Below are positions 25,049 to 34,481 of a stretch of 64,000 nt of DNA, one piece after another (position 1 is the stretch's first letter; each line of letters opens with the position of its first letter). This DNA comes from Sphingorhabdus wooponensis (GTDB lineage: Bacteria; Pseudomonadota; Alphaproteobacteria; Sphingomonadales; Sphingomonadaceae), in NCBI RefSeq assembly GCF_003933235.1, contig NZ_RWJI01000002.1, positions 330,000-393,999 on the forward strand, given 5' to 3'. The notes under the pieces are model-generated. The model had not been told where the DNA came from and searched no databases. It saw only the letters and a list, made by a program, of their open reading frames with translations. A program made the position numbers and the translations under genes.

Positions 25049-25721
25049 GTGCACTGACTGCTTTGGGGTCTGTGCCGTCCAGCTTATGGCCGTAGCGCAC
25101 AAAGAAAGTGATGAGCAAAGGCACCATGATCATACTCAGCACGACCTTCGCCAACATTTGGCCTAACAGCAAGTCCGTGATCGGGAACACGCCGTAAAAG
25201 GCAATGCTGACGAACAATAAGGTATCAATTATCTGTGATAACACGGCGGCAATGGCACCGCGCAATGCGACATATTTACCCACGGTGCTTTTCAGACGAT
25301 CAAATAGATAGACGTTCAGCATTTGCGAAACGCCATAAGCGACAATGCCTGCGATCCATATACGCGGCGTCTGCCCCATCATGGTGTTGAACGCATCAAG
25401 ATATTTGGCGTCCATTTTCGGTGACGGCGGCAATGAAAGCACCAGCAACGCCAGCAATATCGACGCAATGAGTGGAATGAAGCCATATTTGACCAATCGA
25501 TCCGCAATGGCCTTGCCATGTAGGGCGGCTACCGCGCTGGAAAGGATGACCAGCAAAAGAAACGGAAAAATGCCCGCCTCGACCGCCAACGGCCCTAAAG
25601 AAACCTGTTTATTTCCAAGCACGCCGGCAATGCACGCCATGCCGCCATAAATGATTGAAAACATGAAAAGCGATTTCGGGATATTCCCGTCTGCTGCGCG
25701 TAATGTGGTCTGATTAGTCAT
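25038..25721 (-). CDS. VUT-family queuosine precursor transporter (YhhQ/QueT-like)
   Basis: This 227-residue protein has about six membrane segments with the family stretch [20 protein letters not shown] and a later [15 protein letters not shown]. YhhQ proteins import the queuosine precursors preQ0 or preQ1. First gene of the minus-strand run; no preQ1-type riboswitch was recognised in the 170 bp upstream. The match to the family is clear; the exact substrate is inferred. Confidence 0.88.
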   Translation of the reverse strand: MTNQTTLRAADGNIPKSLFMFSIIYGGMACIAGVLGNKQVSLGPLAVEAGIFPFLLLVILSSAVAALHGKAIADRLVKYGFIPLIASILLALLVLSLPPSPKMDAKYLDAFNTMMGQTPRIWIAGIVAYGVSQMLNVYLFDRLKSTVGKYVALRGAIAAVLSQIIDTLLFVSIAFYGVFPITDLLLGQMLAKVVLSMIMVPLLITFFVRYGHKLDGTDPKAVSAHDD

Positions 25722-25894
25722 CCAAAACTGACTAGCGTCTAATTTTATTGGCGCAAGACTAACGATGGCGCTAGGTCATGCTGGGAAACATAAAATGCCG
25801 TTGCGCGGGTCTCTTTCAGCGCCTTCATTCCTACATCTCTAGGAGTAAGGTATAGAAAAGAAATCTAGGATGACGGTTTTCGGGGAAGCTATAC

Positions 25895-27160
25895 ATGCAA
25901 ATTTTATTGAGCATCGCGGGCATGGTCGTGATTCTGGCGATTGCGGTTTTGTTGTCATCCAACCGCCGCGCGATTAAGTTCCGTGTGGTCGGTGCGGCTT
26001 TTGCCCTGCAGGCAAGTCTTGCGGCCTTGGTGCTGTACACATCATGGGGCAAGGTTGCATTGAACGCCGCGTCGACCGGCGTATCCAATTTGCTCGGTTA
26101 TTCGGCTAAAGGCACCCAGTTCATTTTTGGTCCGCTGGCCTCTCCAGAAATCGGCGGCAACAGCTTTGCGATTGCTGCCTTGCCCGTTATCATCTTTTTC
26201 GCTTCGTTAATTTCCATCCTCTATTATTTGGGCATCATGCAATATGTGATCCGCTGGATTGGTGGTGGGTTACAAAAAATTACGGGCATCTCCAAAGTCG
26301 AGAGCCTGTGCGCCGCCGCCAATATTTTCGTTGGCCAGTCGGAGTCGCCATTGGTCATTCGGCCTTATCTTGCGGGCTTGAGGCCTGAACAATTATTCTG
26401 CGTCATGACCGTTGGCATGGCGGGCGTTGCCGGCACCATTCTTGCTGCTTATGCATCCATGGGCATTCGCATTGATTATCTGCTTGCCGCAGCCTTTATG
26501 TCGGCACCCGGCGGCATATTGATGGCAAAAATCATGATGCCTGACGTCCCGCCTGTTATGTTGGCAGAGGGCGAACCCGCATTGGCCAACCCGCATCCTG
26601 ATGATGAGCCAGAAATGGCCCATGAGGATGAGGAAGAGAAGCCTGCAAACATCATCATGGCCGCAGCGCAAGGCGCACAAACCGGCGTGAAGCTCGCAGT
26701 TGCCGTGGGTGCGATGGTGCTGGCATTCGTTGCATTGGTCGCTTTGGCAAATGGTATTTTGGGCGGCATTGGTGGCTGGTTCGGTATGCCGGAGTTGAGC
26801 TTTCAGCAGATTGTTGGCTATGTTTTTGCACCCATCATGTTCCTGCTCGGCGTGCCATGGCATGAAGCCATACAGGCTGGCGGGCTTTTCGGAACGAAGA
26901 TCGTTTTGAATGAGTTTGTCGCCTTCATCGACTTGGGCGCTCTGAAGGACCTGTCCCCTTCGACTGTTGGCATCGTCACCTTTGCCTTGTGCGGCTTTGC
27001 CAATTTCAGTTCGATCGCAATCCAGATGGCCGTCACCGGAAGCCTTGCACCCAATCAACGCCCGATGATTGCAAAGCTTGGACTGAAGGCACTGGCCGCG
27101 GGGTCGCTGTCAAACCTGATGAGTGCTGCGCTGGCGGGACTATTTTTGTCGCTGACCTAA
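25895..27160 (+). CDS. Concentrative nucleoside transporter, NupC/CNT family
   Basis: The 421-residue membrane protein shows the CNT signatures GQSESPLVIRPYL and, near the C terminus, GTKIVLNEFVAF and FALCGFANFSSIAIQ. CNT proteins take up nucleosides with H+ or Na+. An acidic cytoplasmic-looking loop (DDEPEMAHEDEEEK around residues 232-245) is longer than in E. coli NupC. It is monocistronic; mutS is convergent 18 bp downstream. Confidence 0.93.
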   Translation: MQILLSIAGMVVILAIAVLLSSNRRAIKFRVVGAAFALQASLAALVLYTSWGKVALNAASTGVSNLLGYSAKGTQFIFGPLASPEIGGNSFAIAALPVIIFFASLISILYYLGIMQYVIRWIGGGLQKITGISKVESLCAAANIFVGQSESPLVIRPYLAGLRPEQLFCVMTVGMAGVAGTILAAYASMGIRIDYLLAAAFMSAPGGILMAKIMMPDVPPVMLAEGEPALANPHPDDEPEMAHEDEEEKPANIIMAAAQGAQTGVKLAVAVGAMVLAFVALVALANGILGGIGGWFGMPELSFQQIVGYVFAPIMFLLGVPWHEAIQAGGLFGTKIVLNEFVAFIDLGALKDLSPSTVGIVTFALCGFANFSSIAIQMAVTGSLAPNQRPMIAKLGLKALAAGSLSNLMSAALAGLFLSLT

Positions 27161-27178
27161 TCTAGGGTCAGCAGCGCA

Positions 27179-29779
27179 TCAGTTTTCGCCAGCGGCGCGC
27201 TTGAGTTCATACAATAAGTCCAGCGCCGCGCGTGGACTGAGCGCGTCAATGTCGAGATCGGTCAGTTTCTCGCGCAAGGCATCAACCTTGGCCTCGGCGG
27301 CGTCGATAGCGGCGCTGAACAAGGGCAAATCGCCAAGCCCCGCCGCAAGGCCGCCGGTTTCTGCGCGGCCTTTTTCGAGCTTCGCAAGCACCGCGCTTGC
27401 ACGCGCCACCACCTGCGGCGGAAGGCCGGCAAGCTTTGCCACCGCAATGCCATAGCTTCGGTCGGCAGGGCCATCTGCAAGCTCGTGCAAAAGCACCAAA
27501 TCGCCTTTATATTCCTTTGCGCGCACATGGTGCAGCGACAGCGCGTCAAGGCTGTCCGCCAACCGTGTCAATTCATGATAATGCGTTGCGAACAGGCATC
27601 TGCAGCGGTTGGTTTCGTGAATGCCCTCCACCACGGCCCAAGCAATAGCAAGGCCATCATAAGTTGATGTACCGCGCCCAACCTCATCCAATATGACGAA
27701 GCTGCGTTCGGTCGCTTGGGCCAGAATGGCGGCGGTTTCCACCATTTCAACCATGAAGGTGGACCGTCCGCGCGCTAAATTGTCGGATGCACCAACGCGG
27801 CTGAACAAGCGGTCGACAAGGCCCAACCGCGCAGAGGTTGCAGGAACATAGCTCCCCGCCTGTGCCAACAAAACGATCAACGCATTCTGCCGCAAAAAGG
27901 TCGACTTACCGCCCATATTCGGGCCGCTGACCAACCACAGCCGCTTTTCGGGCGACAGCGCGCAGTCATTGGCAATGAAACGATCGCCCGATTTTGCCAG
28001 CGCGCTTTCGACAACGGGGTGCCGCCCCCCTTGTATCTCAAGGCACGGATGCGCCACAAAATTTGGACGGCACCAGTTGCTCTCCGCAGCACGTTCGGCG
28101 AGCGCAGCGGACACATCTATGCGCGCCAAGGCATCAGCGCTTATGGCGATGGCATCGCGGCGGGACAATATCAGCGTTATCAGCTCTTCCAGATGCGCCG
28201 CCTCAGCCGCCAACGCATGACCGCTAGCTTGCGTGATTCGTAATGCTTCTTCATGCAATTCCGGCGAATTGAACCGCACCGCGCCGGCCATTGTTTGCCG
28301 ATGCGTGAAGCCTGTGCCTGGAGCCATCAACGCATCGCCATACTTGGCAGGCACCTCAACAAAATAGCCAAGAACGGCATTGTGTCGGATTTTGAGCGCG
28401 GATATGCCTGTCGCCTCGCGATAACGCGCCTCCAACTGCGCGATCGCTTGACGTCCATCGCGACCCGCCACCCGCAGCACATCCAAAGCAGCATCATAGC
28501 CTTCGGCGATATAGCCGCCCTGTGTGGTGTCGGTGGGTGGCGATGCCACCAAAGCGCGGGCGAGCAGATCCACCATATGGCCATGGCCATCCAATGCGGG
28601 CAAAAGTTGATCCAGCAGCTCTGGCCGGTCCGCCATAGCCCCCAAACGCTCACGCAATGCCCGCGCTGCATCCAACCCGTCACGTATCTGGCCCAAGTCC
28701 CTTGGGCTGCCCCGTCCCGCCACAACCCGTCCAAGGGCGCGCGCAATATCGGGGAGTTGGCGTAAGGCCGCGCGGACAGCATCGCGGGTTAATGGCGCGT
28801 CATGGAACCATTGCACCAAGGCCAAGCGCGCATCAATTTTCGCTTTGTCCATCAACGGTGCTGCAAGATCGGTCGCCAGTTGCCGCGCACCTGCGCCCGT
28901 AATCGTGCGGTCAACCTCGGCCAATAACGACCCTGTGCGTCCGCCCTTGCTGGCGCTGTTAATTTCCAGACTGTCGCGCGTCGCCTGATCAATCAAAAGA
29001 TGTTCATGCACCTCACGGCGGACGGGGAGTTTTAAGAAGGGCATTTTGCCCTGTCCGGCATGGGCGAGATAGGAAATCAGGCCACCCGCCGCCGCCTGCT
29101 CCGCACGCGTGACAGGGCCAATGCTATCAAGCGTATTGAGGGCGAAATGTTGCCGCAACATATCGCCGCCAACAACGCTGTCAAAATCTGCCCGTGGCCG
29201 CATGATGGCGCCCGGCAGTTCTACAAACCCGTCGGGCACAACCAACTCGCTGGCAGAAAGCCGCGCCAACTCCGCCTCAAGCGCGCCACCCGTTACCGTG
29301 ACCAACTCAAAATAGCCCGTTGAAATATCAGCGGCGGCTATCCCAAAAAAATCCCCGATTTGCGCCACTGCCACGAGCATATTAGATGCCCAGCTATCAA
29401 GTAAGCTATCCTCGGTCAGCGTCCCTGCGGTCACAAAACGCACAATATCGCGCGTCACCAGCGTCTTTCCACCGCGCGCCTTGGCTTGATCAGGGCTTTC
29501 CGTCTGCTCGGCAATCGCGACGCGATGTCCCGCCTTAATCAACCGCGCCAAATACCCTTCGGCCGCATGGACAGGCACGCCGCACATGGGGATTGGCTTG
29601 CCCTCATGTTCCCCGCGGGATGTTAACGCGATGTCCAACGTCGCTGCCGCGGCGCGCGCATCATCAAAGAATAATTCGAAAAAATCTCCCATGCGGTAGA
29701 ACAGCAGGCAATCCCCTGCTTTGGCTTTCAAACCAAGATATTGCACCATCATGGGTGTCGGTGTGTTGTCCCCCGCCAT
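27179..29779 (-). CDS. mutS: DNA mismatch repair protein MutS
   Basis: The ATG at 29779 gives 866 residues and begins just before the mismatch-binding domain (GDCLLFYRMGDFFELFFDDA, containing the Phe-x-Glu wedge). The C-terminal ATPase has Walker A SGPNMGGKSTFLRQ, signature STFMVEMVE, Walker B SFVILDEVGRGTSTYDGLA, and the ATHYHEL motif. An in-frame TTG at 29878 would add 33 residues with no known domain. MutS recognises mispairs and recruits MutL. Confidence 0.97.
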   Translation of the reverse strand: MAGDNTPTPMMVQYLGLKAKAGDCLLFYRMGDFFELFFDDARAAAATLDIALTSRGEHEGKPIPMCGVPVHAAEGYLARLIKAGHRVAIAEQTESPDQAKARGGKTLVTRDIVRFVTAGTLTEDSLLDSWASNMLVAVAQIGDFFGIAAADISTGYFELVTVTGGALEAELARLSASELVVPDGFVELPGAIMRPRADFDSVVGGDMLRQHFALNTLDSIGPVTRAEQAAAGGLISYLAHAGQGKMPFLKLPVRREVHEHLLIDQATRDSLEINSASKGGRTGSLLAEVDRTITGAGARQLATDLAAPLMDKAKIDARLALVQWFHDAPLTRDAVRAALRQLPDIARALGRVVAGRGSPRDLGQIRDGLDAARALRERLGAMADRPELLDQLLPALDGHGHMVDLLARALVASPPTDTTQGGYIAEGYDAALDVLRVAGRDGRQAIAQLEARYREATGISALKIRHNAVLGYFVEVPAKYGDALMAPGTGFTHRQTMAGAVRFNSPELHEEALRITQASGHALAAEAAHLEELITLILSRRDAIAISADALARIDVSAALAERAAESNWCRPNFVAHPCLEIQGGRHPVVESALAKSGDRFIANDCALSPEKRLWLVSGPNMGGKSTFLRQNALIVLLAQAGSYVPATSARLGLVDRLFSRVGASDNLARGRSTFMVEMVETAAILAQATERSFVILDEVGRGTSTYDGLAIAWAVVEGIHETNRCRCLFATHYHELTRLADSLDALSLHHVRAKEYKGDLVLLHELADGPADRSYGIAVAKLAGLPPQVVARASAVLAKLEKGRAETGGLAAGLGDLPLFSAAIDAAEAKVDALREKLTDLDIDALSPRAALDLLYELKRAAGEN

Positions 29780-29880
29780 AAACAAGGTGTTAGCGAAGCC
29801 TGTCGGGCGGGGCAATGCTTGCCCTTGCCGCAGCGGCGCGTTAGGGCTGAAATATTGAATAAAAATGGTCAGGGCCAAGA

Positions 29881-32142
29881 ATGAACGATAGTGACGTCCA
29901 AATCACCCCGCAGGAAGCGCTCGATTTCCATGCGCAAGGGCGCCCGGGGAAAATCGAAATCGTAGCGACCAAGCCCATGGCGACTCAGCGTGACCTGAGC
30001 CTAGCCTATTCGCCTGGCGTCGCTGTGCCGGTGCAGGCCATTTATGATGATCCCGCCACAGCTTATGATTACACCGCCAAGGGCAATCTCGTCGCGGTCA
30101 TCTCCAACGGCACTGCTATTCTGGGCATGGGCAATTTAGGGGCCTTGGCATCAAAGCCTGTGATGGAAGGCAAGGCCGTTTTATTCAAACGCTTCGCCGA
30201 CGTCGACTCCATCGACATTGAAGTGAACACCCAAGATGCGCAGCGCTTCATTGATGCGGTTGAATTGTTGGAGCCAACCTTTGGCGGCATCAATTTGGAA
30301 GATATCGCTGCGCCCGATTGCTTCATCATTGAACAAACATTGAAAGAACGGATGAACATCCCCGTCTTTCATGATGATCAACATGGCACGGCGATTATTG
30401 CTGCCGCAGGATTGATCAATGCGTGCGAGCTGACTGGAAAGTCCCTGAAAGATATTAAGATTGTCTGCAATGGGGCTGGTGCGGCAGCGATTGCCTGCAC
30501 TGAGCTCATCAAGGGCATGGGCGTGCCGCACAATAATGTCATCATGTGCGATCGGACGGGCGTCATTTATCAGGGCCGGACGGAAGGCATGGACCAATGG
30601 AAGTCTGCCCATGCCGCAAAAACCACCGCCCGCACTCTCGCAGAAGCCATTGTCGGCGCAGATGTGTTTCTGGGGCTGTCGGCGGCCAATGCCTTGAGCG
30701 CTGATATGGTAAAATCCATGACCGATCAGCCGATCATTTTTGCTATGGCAAATCCCGACCCCGAAATTTCGCCGCCTGTGGCGCGGGCCGCGCGGCCGGA
30801 TGCGATTATCGCGACGGGTCGTTCAGATTTCCCTAATCAGGTCAACAATGTACTGTGCTTCCCTTTCCTGTTCCGCGGCGCTTTGGATGTGCGGGCAACC
30901 ACTATCAATGAGCCGATGAAAATTGCGGCTTCGCATGCACTGGCGCAACTGGCACGTGAAACTGTGCCTGAAGAAGTGGCTGCAGCTTATGGTGGCCTGA
31001 TGCATAAATTCGGCCGGGATTATATCATCCCGTCGCCGTTCGACCCGCGTCTGATGGAAATTGTTGCCTCCGCCGTAGCCAAAGCCGCGATGGATTCGGG
31101 CGTCGCGCAAAAGCCGATTGCGGATATGAACGCCTATCGCGCCAGCCTGCGTGCGCGGCAGAACCCAACGACATCGGCGCTCACACAGGTGTATGAAGCG
31201 GCCCGCGCCAAACCCAAGCGCGTCATTTTTGCGGAAGCCGAGGAAGATGTGGTGGTCCGCGCCGCCGTCCAGTTTAAACAAGATGGTTATGGCATACCGG
31301 TTCTGATTGGCCGCGACGCCCGCGTGACGGAGAAGCTGATGGAGCTCGGGGCTAACCCCGATGATTATGAAATCCACAACAGCGTCACTAGCCCGCTCGT
31401 CGAAAAAATGGTCGATCGACTGTATAACCGCCTGCAACGCCGCGGTTATCTGCGCCGCGATATTCAGCGGATGGTTAACCGTGACCGCAATATCTTTGGC
31501 GCGTTACTGCTACAAATGGATCAGGCCGACGCGATGATCACTGGTGTTACGCGCACCTTTGGCCAAACGTTGCGCGAACTGCGCCGCGTACTTGACCCGA
31601 AAAAGGATGCCGTGCCCTTTGGTGTTCACGTCATGGTGGGCAAAACGCACACAGTATTTATTGCCGATACCACCGTTAACGAGCGCCCAAGCGCAGAAGA
31701 ACTTGCGCATATCGCCGAGAAAACTGCCGGTGTTGCCCGCCGCATGGGGCATGTGCCGCGGGTTGCGTTTCTGTCCTTTTCCACTTTTGGCAATCCGGCG
31801 GGAACCTGGCTCAACAACATCCGTGATGCGGTTGCCATATTGGACGCCCGTCGAACCGATTTCGAATATGAAGGCGACATGCCGCCCGACGTTGCGCTGA
31901 ACCCAGATTTGATGAAAAACTACCCATTCTGTCGTCTATCTGGCCCCGCAAATGTTCTGATTATGCCCGGGCTTCAGTCGGCAAATCTCTCAGCCAAGTT
32001 GCTACGTGAATTGGGCGGGGATCAAGTCATTGGCCCCATGTTGCTGGGCATAGAGCGACAAGTACAAGTCGCAACCATGGCGTCCAGCACCAGTGACCTT
32101 GTAACGCTCGCGGTGCTAGCTGCTGCAGGGATTGCAGAGTAG
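29881..32142 (+). CDS. maeB: NADP-dependent malic enzyme fused to a phosphotransacetylase-like domain
   Basis: The 753-residue protein has an N-terminal malic enzyme part (about 1-430; SLAYSPGVAVP, FHDDQHGTAI, a dinucleotide site IVCNGAGAAAIACTEL) and a C-terminal phosphate-acetyltransferase-like part (about 430-753). The layout and length are those of MaeB, which oxidatively decarboxylates malate to pyruvate and makes NADPH; the C-terminal domain is regulatory and binds acetyl-CoA. It is divergent from mutS. Confidence 0.96.
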   Translation: MNDSDVQITPQEALDFHAQGRPGKIEIVATKPMATQRDLSLAYSPGVAVPVQAIYDDPATAYDYTAKGNLVAVISNGTAILGMGNLGALASKPVMEGKAVLFKRFADVDSIDIEVNTQDAQRFIDAVELLEPTFGGINLEDIAAPDCFIIEQTLKERMNIPVFHDDQHGTAIIAAAGLINACELTGKSLKDIKIVCNGAGAAAIACTELIKGMGVPHNNVIMCDRTGVIYQGRTEGMDQWKSAHAAKTTARTLAEAIVGADVFLGLSAANALSADMVKSMTDQPIIFAMANPDPEISPPVARAARPDAIIATGRSDFPNQVNNVLCFPFLFRGALDVRATTINEPMKIAASHALAQLARETVPEEVAAAYGGLMHKFGRDYIIPSPFDPRLMEIVASAVAKAAMDSGVAQKPIADMNAYRASLRARQNPTTSALTQVYEAARAKPKRVIFAEAEEDVVVRAAVQFKQDGYGIPVLIGRDARVTEKLMELGANPDDYEIHNSVTSPLVEKMVDRLYNRLQRRGYLRRDIQRMVNRDRNIFGALLLQMDQADAMITGVTRTFGQTLRELRRVLDPKKDAVPFGVHVMVGKTHTVFIADTTVNERPSAEELAHIAEKTAGVARRMGHVPRVAFLSFSTFGNPAGTWLNNIRDAVAILDARRTDFEYEGDMPPDVALNPDLMKNYPFCRLSGPANVLIMPGLQSANLSAKLLRELGGDQVIGPMLLGIERQVQVATMASSTSDLVTLAVLAAAGIAE

Positions 32143-32232
32143 TCAGCGCCCTTCTGGACATGTTTTTGCTCTGCACACCCTTGGCGTCAGCGTGCCGGTG
32201 AATCTGTACGCAATGGGAAAGTTGCTAAAGAC

Positions 32233-32706
32233 TTAGTTCGGGCTGTTCGGTGTCGCGCCTTGGCTGCCACCGGCACCGACCGCGCCAATATTGCCAAAAA
32301 TTTCTTCGAACAAGCTGCTGTCACGGCCCAATGTCGGCGTTTTGTCGCCTTCAGGGCTGATCTTGGAAATCAACTCCGTGCCCGTTTGGGAGATAGATGC
32401 GACATTACCTGCCGCGTCAAAACGGACCTTTAGGACAAATTGTTTGTCGGCCTCTGGCTGCGAAAACGCTAATTGCTTCGCGTCACGAGAGTAATAATAC
32501 CAATCATTCTGGTCAAACTGGCCAACAAAGGTGGGGCGGCCAAGCGATGCCTGCACCGATTCCTTATTGTCGACACCAGGCTGCACCGAGTTCAGCAAAG
32601 TCTGATCACCAATATAGCCCTGATGCGAGCGCAGTCGCGTGCATCCCGTGGACACAGTCAATGCGGCAATCAATGTTGCAAGACCGGCAATTTGCGACAT
32701 GCGCAT
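32233..32706 (-). CDS. bamE: Outer-membrane assembly lipoprotein BamE
   Basis: The ATG at 32706 has GGAG 6 bases upstream and gives 157 residues. A lipoprotein signal ends in STGC. The SmpA/OmlA domain follows: GYIGDQTLLNSVQPGVDNKESVQASLGRPT and DNDWYYYSRD-like QNDWYYYSRD. BamE is a small subunit of the BAM complex that inserts barrel proteins. The long Gly/Asn/Ser tail is not conserved. The downstream neighbour maeB is convergent; the divergent upstream neighbour is the bc1 chaperone. Confidence 0.92.
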   Translation of the reverse strand: MRMSQIAGLATLIAALTVSTGCTRLRSHQGYIGDQTLLNSVQPGVDNKESVQASLGRPTFVGQFDQNDWYYYSRDAKQLAFSQPEADKQFVLKVRFDAAGNVASISQTGTELISKISPEGDKTPTLGRDSSLFEEIFGNIGAVGAGGSQGATPNSPN

Positions 32707-32817
32707 AGACTTCTCCGCTAATCCACTAAACTTGGGCCTTTGCCATTGCATCCTTAAGGCGCAATATCAATATGCAATCCCAGATGAATGCCCGATGAGT
32801 AAGGATAAAAAGCCGTT

Positions 32818-33342
32818 ATGACATTATTGAAACGACTGTTCGGCAACGGGCAACCTGACCCCAAAACGAAGCTTGTCCCTTTATACAACCAAATTGTTGC
32901 CAAGGCACGGGAACCGCATTGGTATGTTGAGGGCCAAGTGCCAGACAGCCTTGATGGCAGGTTCGACATGGTCGCGACCATATTGTCGCTCGTGCTTTTG
33001 CGGCTGGAAGACAGTCAAGCCCACGCCCTTGATATGGCACGGCTGACAGAGGTTTTTGTCGATGACATGGACGGTCAGCTCCGTGAGGTTGGCATTGGGG
33101 ACATGATTGTCGGAAAACATATTGGTCAGATTATGAGCGCCGTCGGCGGTAGGCTAGGTGCGCTCAGGACTGCCATGGACGATCATAGCACCCTTGACGA
33201 TGCCTTGGTCCGCAACATCTATCGCAGCGCTGCACCCTCGCCTGAGGCGCTTGCGCACACACGTCAGGGCTTGCTTGACGTCGAACGTGCGCTTGGCGCG
33301 CAATTGCCTGACATGTTGTTGGAGGGCGATGCCAAATGGTAA
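32818..33342 (+). CDS. Ubiquinol-cytochrome c chaperone family protein (Cbp3-like)
   Basis: This 174-residue protein has the Ubiq_cyt_C_chap domain: LYNQIVAKAREPHWYVEGQVPDSLDGRFDMV, then LTEVFVDDMDGQLREVGIGD. Mitochondrial Cbp3 helps assembly of the cytochrome bc1 complex, and the alphaproteobacterial protein is expected to do the same. It overlaps the DUF177 gene by 7 bp, a pairing common in the class. Confidence 0.92.
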   Translation: MTLLKRLFGNGQPDPKTKLVPLYNQIVAKAREPHWYVEGQVPDSLDGRFDMVATILSLVLLRLEDSQAHALDMARLTEVFVDDMDGQLREVGIGDMIVGKHIGQIMSAVGGRLGALRTAMDDHSTLDDALVRNIYRSAAPSPEALAHTRQGLLDVERALGAQLPDMLLEGDAKW

Positions 33343-33866
33343 CTGCCAATGAATTCAGCCATGTCATCAAGCTGTCTGAAGTGGGGAGCCATAGCCGCAA
33401 TATCCAATTATCGGCGGACGAGGCAGCGCGCGCTGGCCTGATGGCGCGTTTTGATTTGGCGGCATTGGATTCGCTAAAGGCAGAGATTTCGCTGGCACAT
33501 GATGCCGAAGGCGTCGTTGCAACAGGTCGTTTCACCGCTGACCTCGCGCAATATTGCATTGCATCGCATGATCCCGTTCCGGCCAAAATGGATGAAATGG
33601 TGCATATTCGTTTCATCCCCGAACCTGTGATGAGCGGCGAAGTTGAGCTGGAATTAGAAGCCGACGATTGCGACACGATGTTCCACGATGGCCAGACGAT
33701 TGATCTGGGCGAGGCAGTCGCACAATCGCTTGGCCTTGCGCTCAACCCTTATCCGCGCAGTCCGGAGGCGGAAAAAATGCTGAAAGCCGCTGGCGTAAAG
33801 AGCGAGGAAGATGTGGTTCCAACCGGCGCTTTGGCTGGCCTTAAGGACTTATTGGCCAAAAAATGA
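33336..33866 (+). CDS. DUF177 (YceD-like) protein
   Basis: The 176-residue protein has the DUF177 core, including FTADLAQYCIASHDPVPAKMDE in place of the usual CxRCL motif, and later an acidic DGQTIDLGEAVAQSLGLALNPYPR. In E. coli YceD lies beside rpmF and is linked to 23S rRNA accumulation. The gene overlaps the bc1 chaperone gene. In many alphaproteobacteria plsX follows, but here a CDP-alcohol transferase does. Confidence 0.9.
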   Translation: MVTANEFSHVIKLSEVGSHSRNIQLSADEAARAGLMARFDLAALDSLKAEISLAHDAEGVVATGRFTADLAQYCIASHDPVPAKMDEMVHIRFIPEPVMSGEVELELEADDCDTMFHDGQTIDLGEAVAQSLGLALNPYPRSPEAEKMLKAAGVKSEEDVVPTGALAGLKDLLAKK

Positions 33867-33878
33867 CAGGTGTACGCC

Positions 33879-34481
33879 ATGTTTGATGTGGCCCTACGCC
33901 GGTTCGTCGACCCTGCACTTATCCGCGTAGCGGGCTGGATCGCCAACACACGCATGTCGGCAAATATGTTGACGATCGGCGGTGCAGGGCTTGCATTAAG
34001 CGCAGCTTTTTTCGTCGCCCAGTCAAATTTCACAGCGGCTTTGGGCTTTATCCTGCTGAACCGGATTGTTGACGGGCTGGATGGCGCGGTGGCGCGCATC
34101 AATGGGCCGACCGAATTGGGCGGCTATCTCGACACCATCTGCGATTATATTTTCTATATCGCGATACCTGTCGCGTTCGGGTTCATCGACCCCGTCAACC
34201 ACATACCTGCTTTGCTATTGGTCGCGAGCTTCACCCTGACCGCTGTCAGCTTTCTCGCCTTTGCTGCTATTGCCGCGCGACGCCCGCGCGATGACGGGGC
34301 GCATGGGCCAAAGGCATTAATCTATTCAACAGGATTGATGGAGGGCGCCGAAACGATAAGCTTTTTTGTGCTATTTTGCCTGCTCCCAAGCTTTTTCCCG
34401 ACGCTGGCGATTATCTTTGCTGCATTATGCCTGCTAACGGTCGTGCAGCGCTTCATCCGCGCGGCAAAAAGCTTCGACTAG
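33879..34481 (+). CDS. CDP-alcohol phosphatidyltransferase family protein
   Basis: The preferred ATG at 33879 has AGGTG 6 bases upstream; a GTG at 33870 would add three residues. The 200-residue membrane protein carries the full CDP-alcohol motif as DGLDGAVARINGPTELGG plus YLDTICD (D-G-x2-A-R-x8-G-x3-D-x3-D). Such enzymes join a CDP-activated lipid with an alcohol; the alcohol here cannot be named. The end overlaps the convergent flavoprotein gene by 4 bp. Confidence 0.9.
   Translation: MFDVALRRFVDPALIRVAGWIANTRMSANMLTIGGAGLALSAAFFVAQSNFTAALGFILLNRIVDGLDGAVARINGPTELGGYLDTICDYIFYIAIPVAFGFIDPVNHIPALLLVASFTLTAVSFLAFAAIAARRPRDDGAHGPKALIYSTGLMEGAETISFFVLFCLLPSFFPTLAIIFAALCLLTVVQRFIRAAKSFD

Noticed and set aside
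29780..29878. 33-residue N-terminal extension of MutS
   Set aside because: It depends on a TTG without a ribosome site and adds no known sequence to the conserved MutS start.
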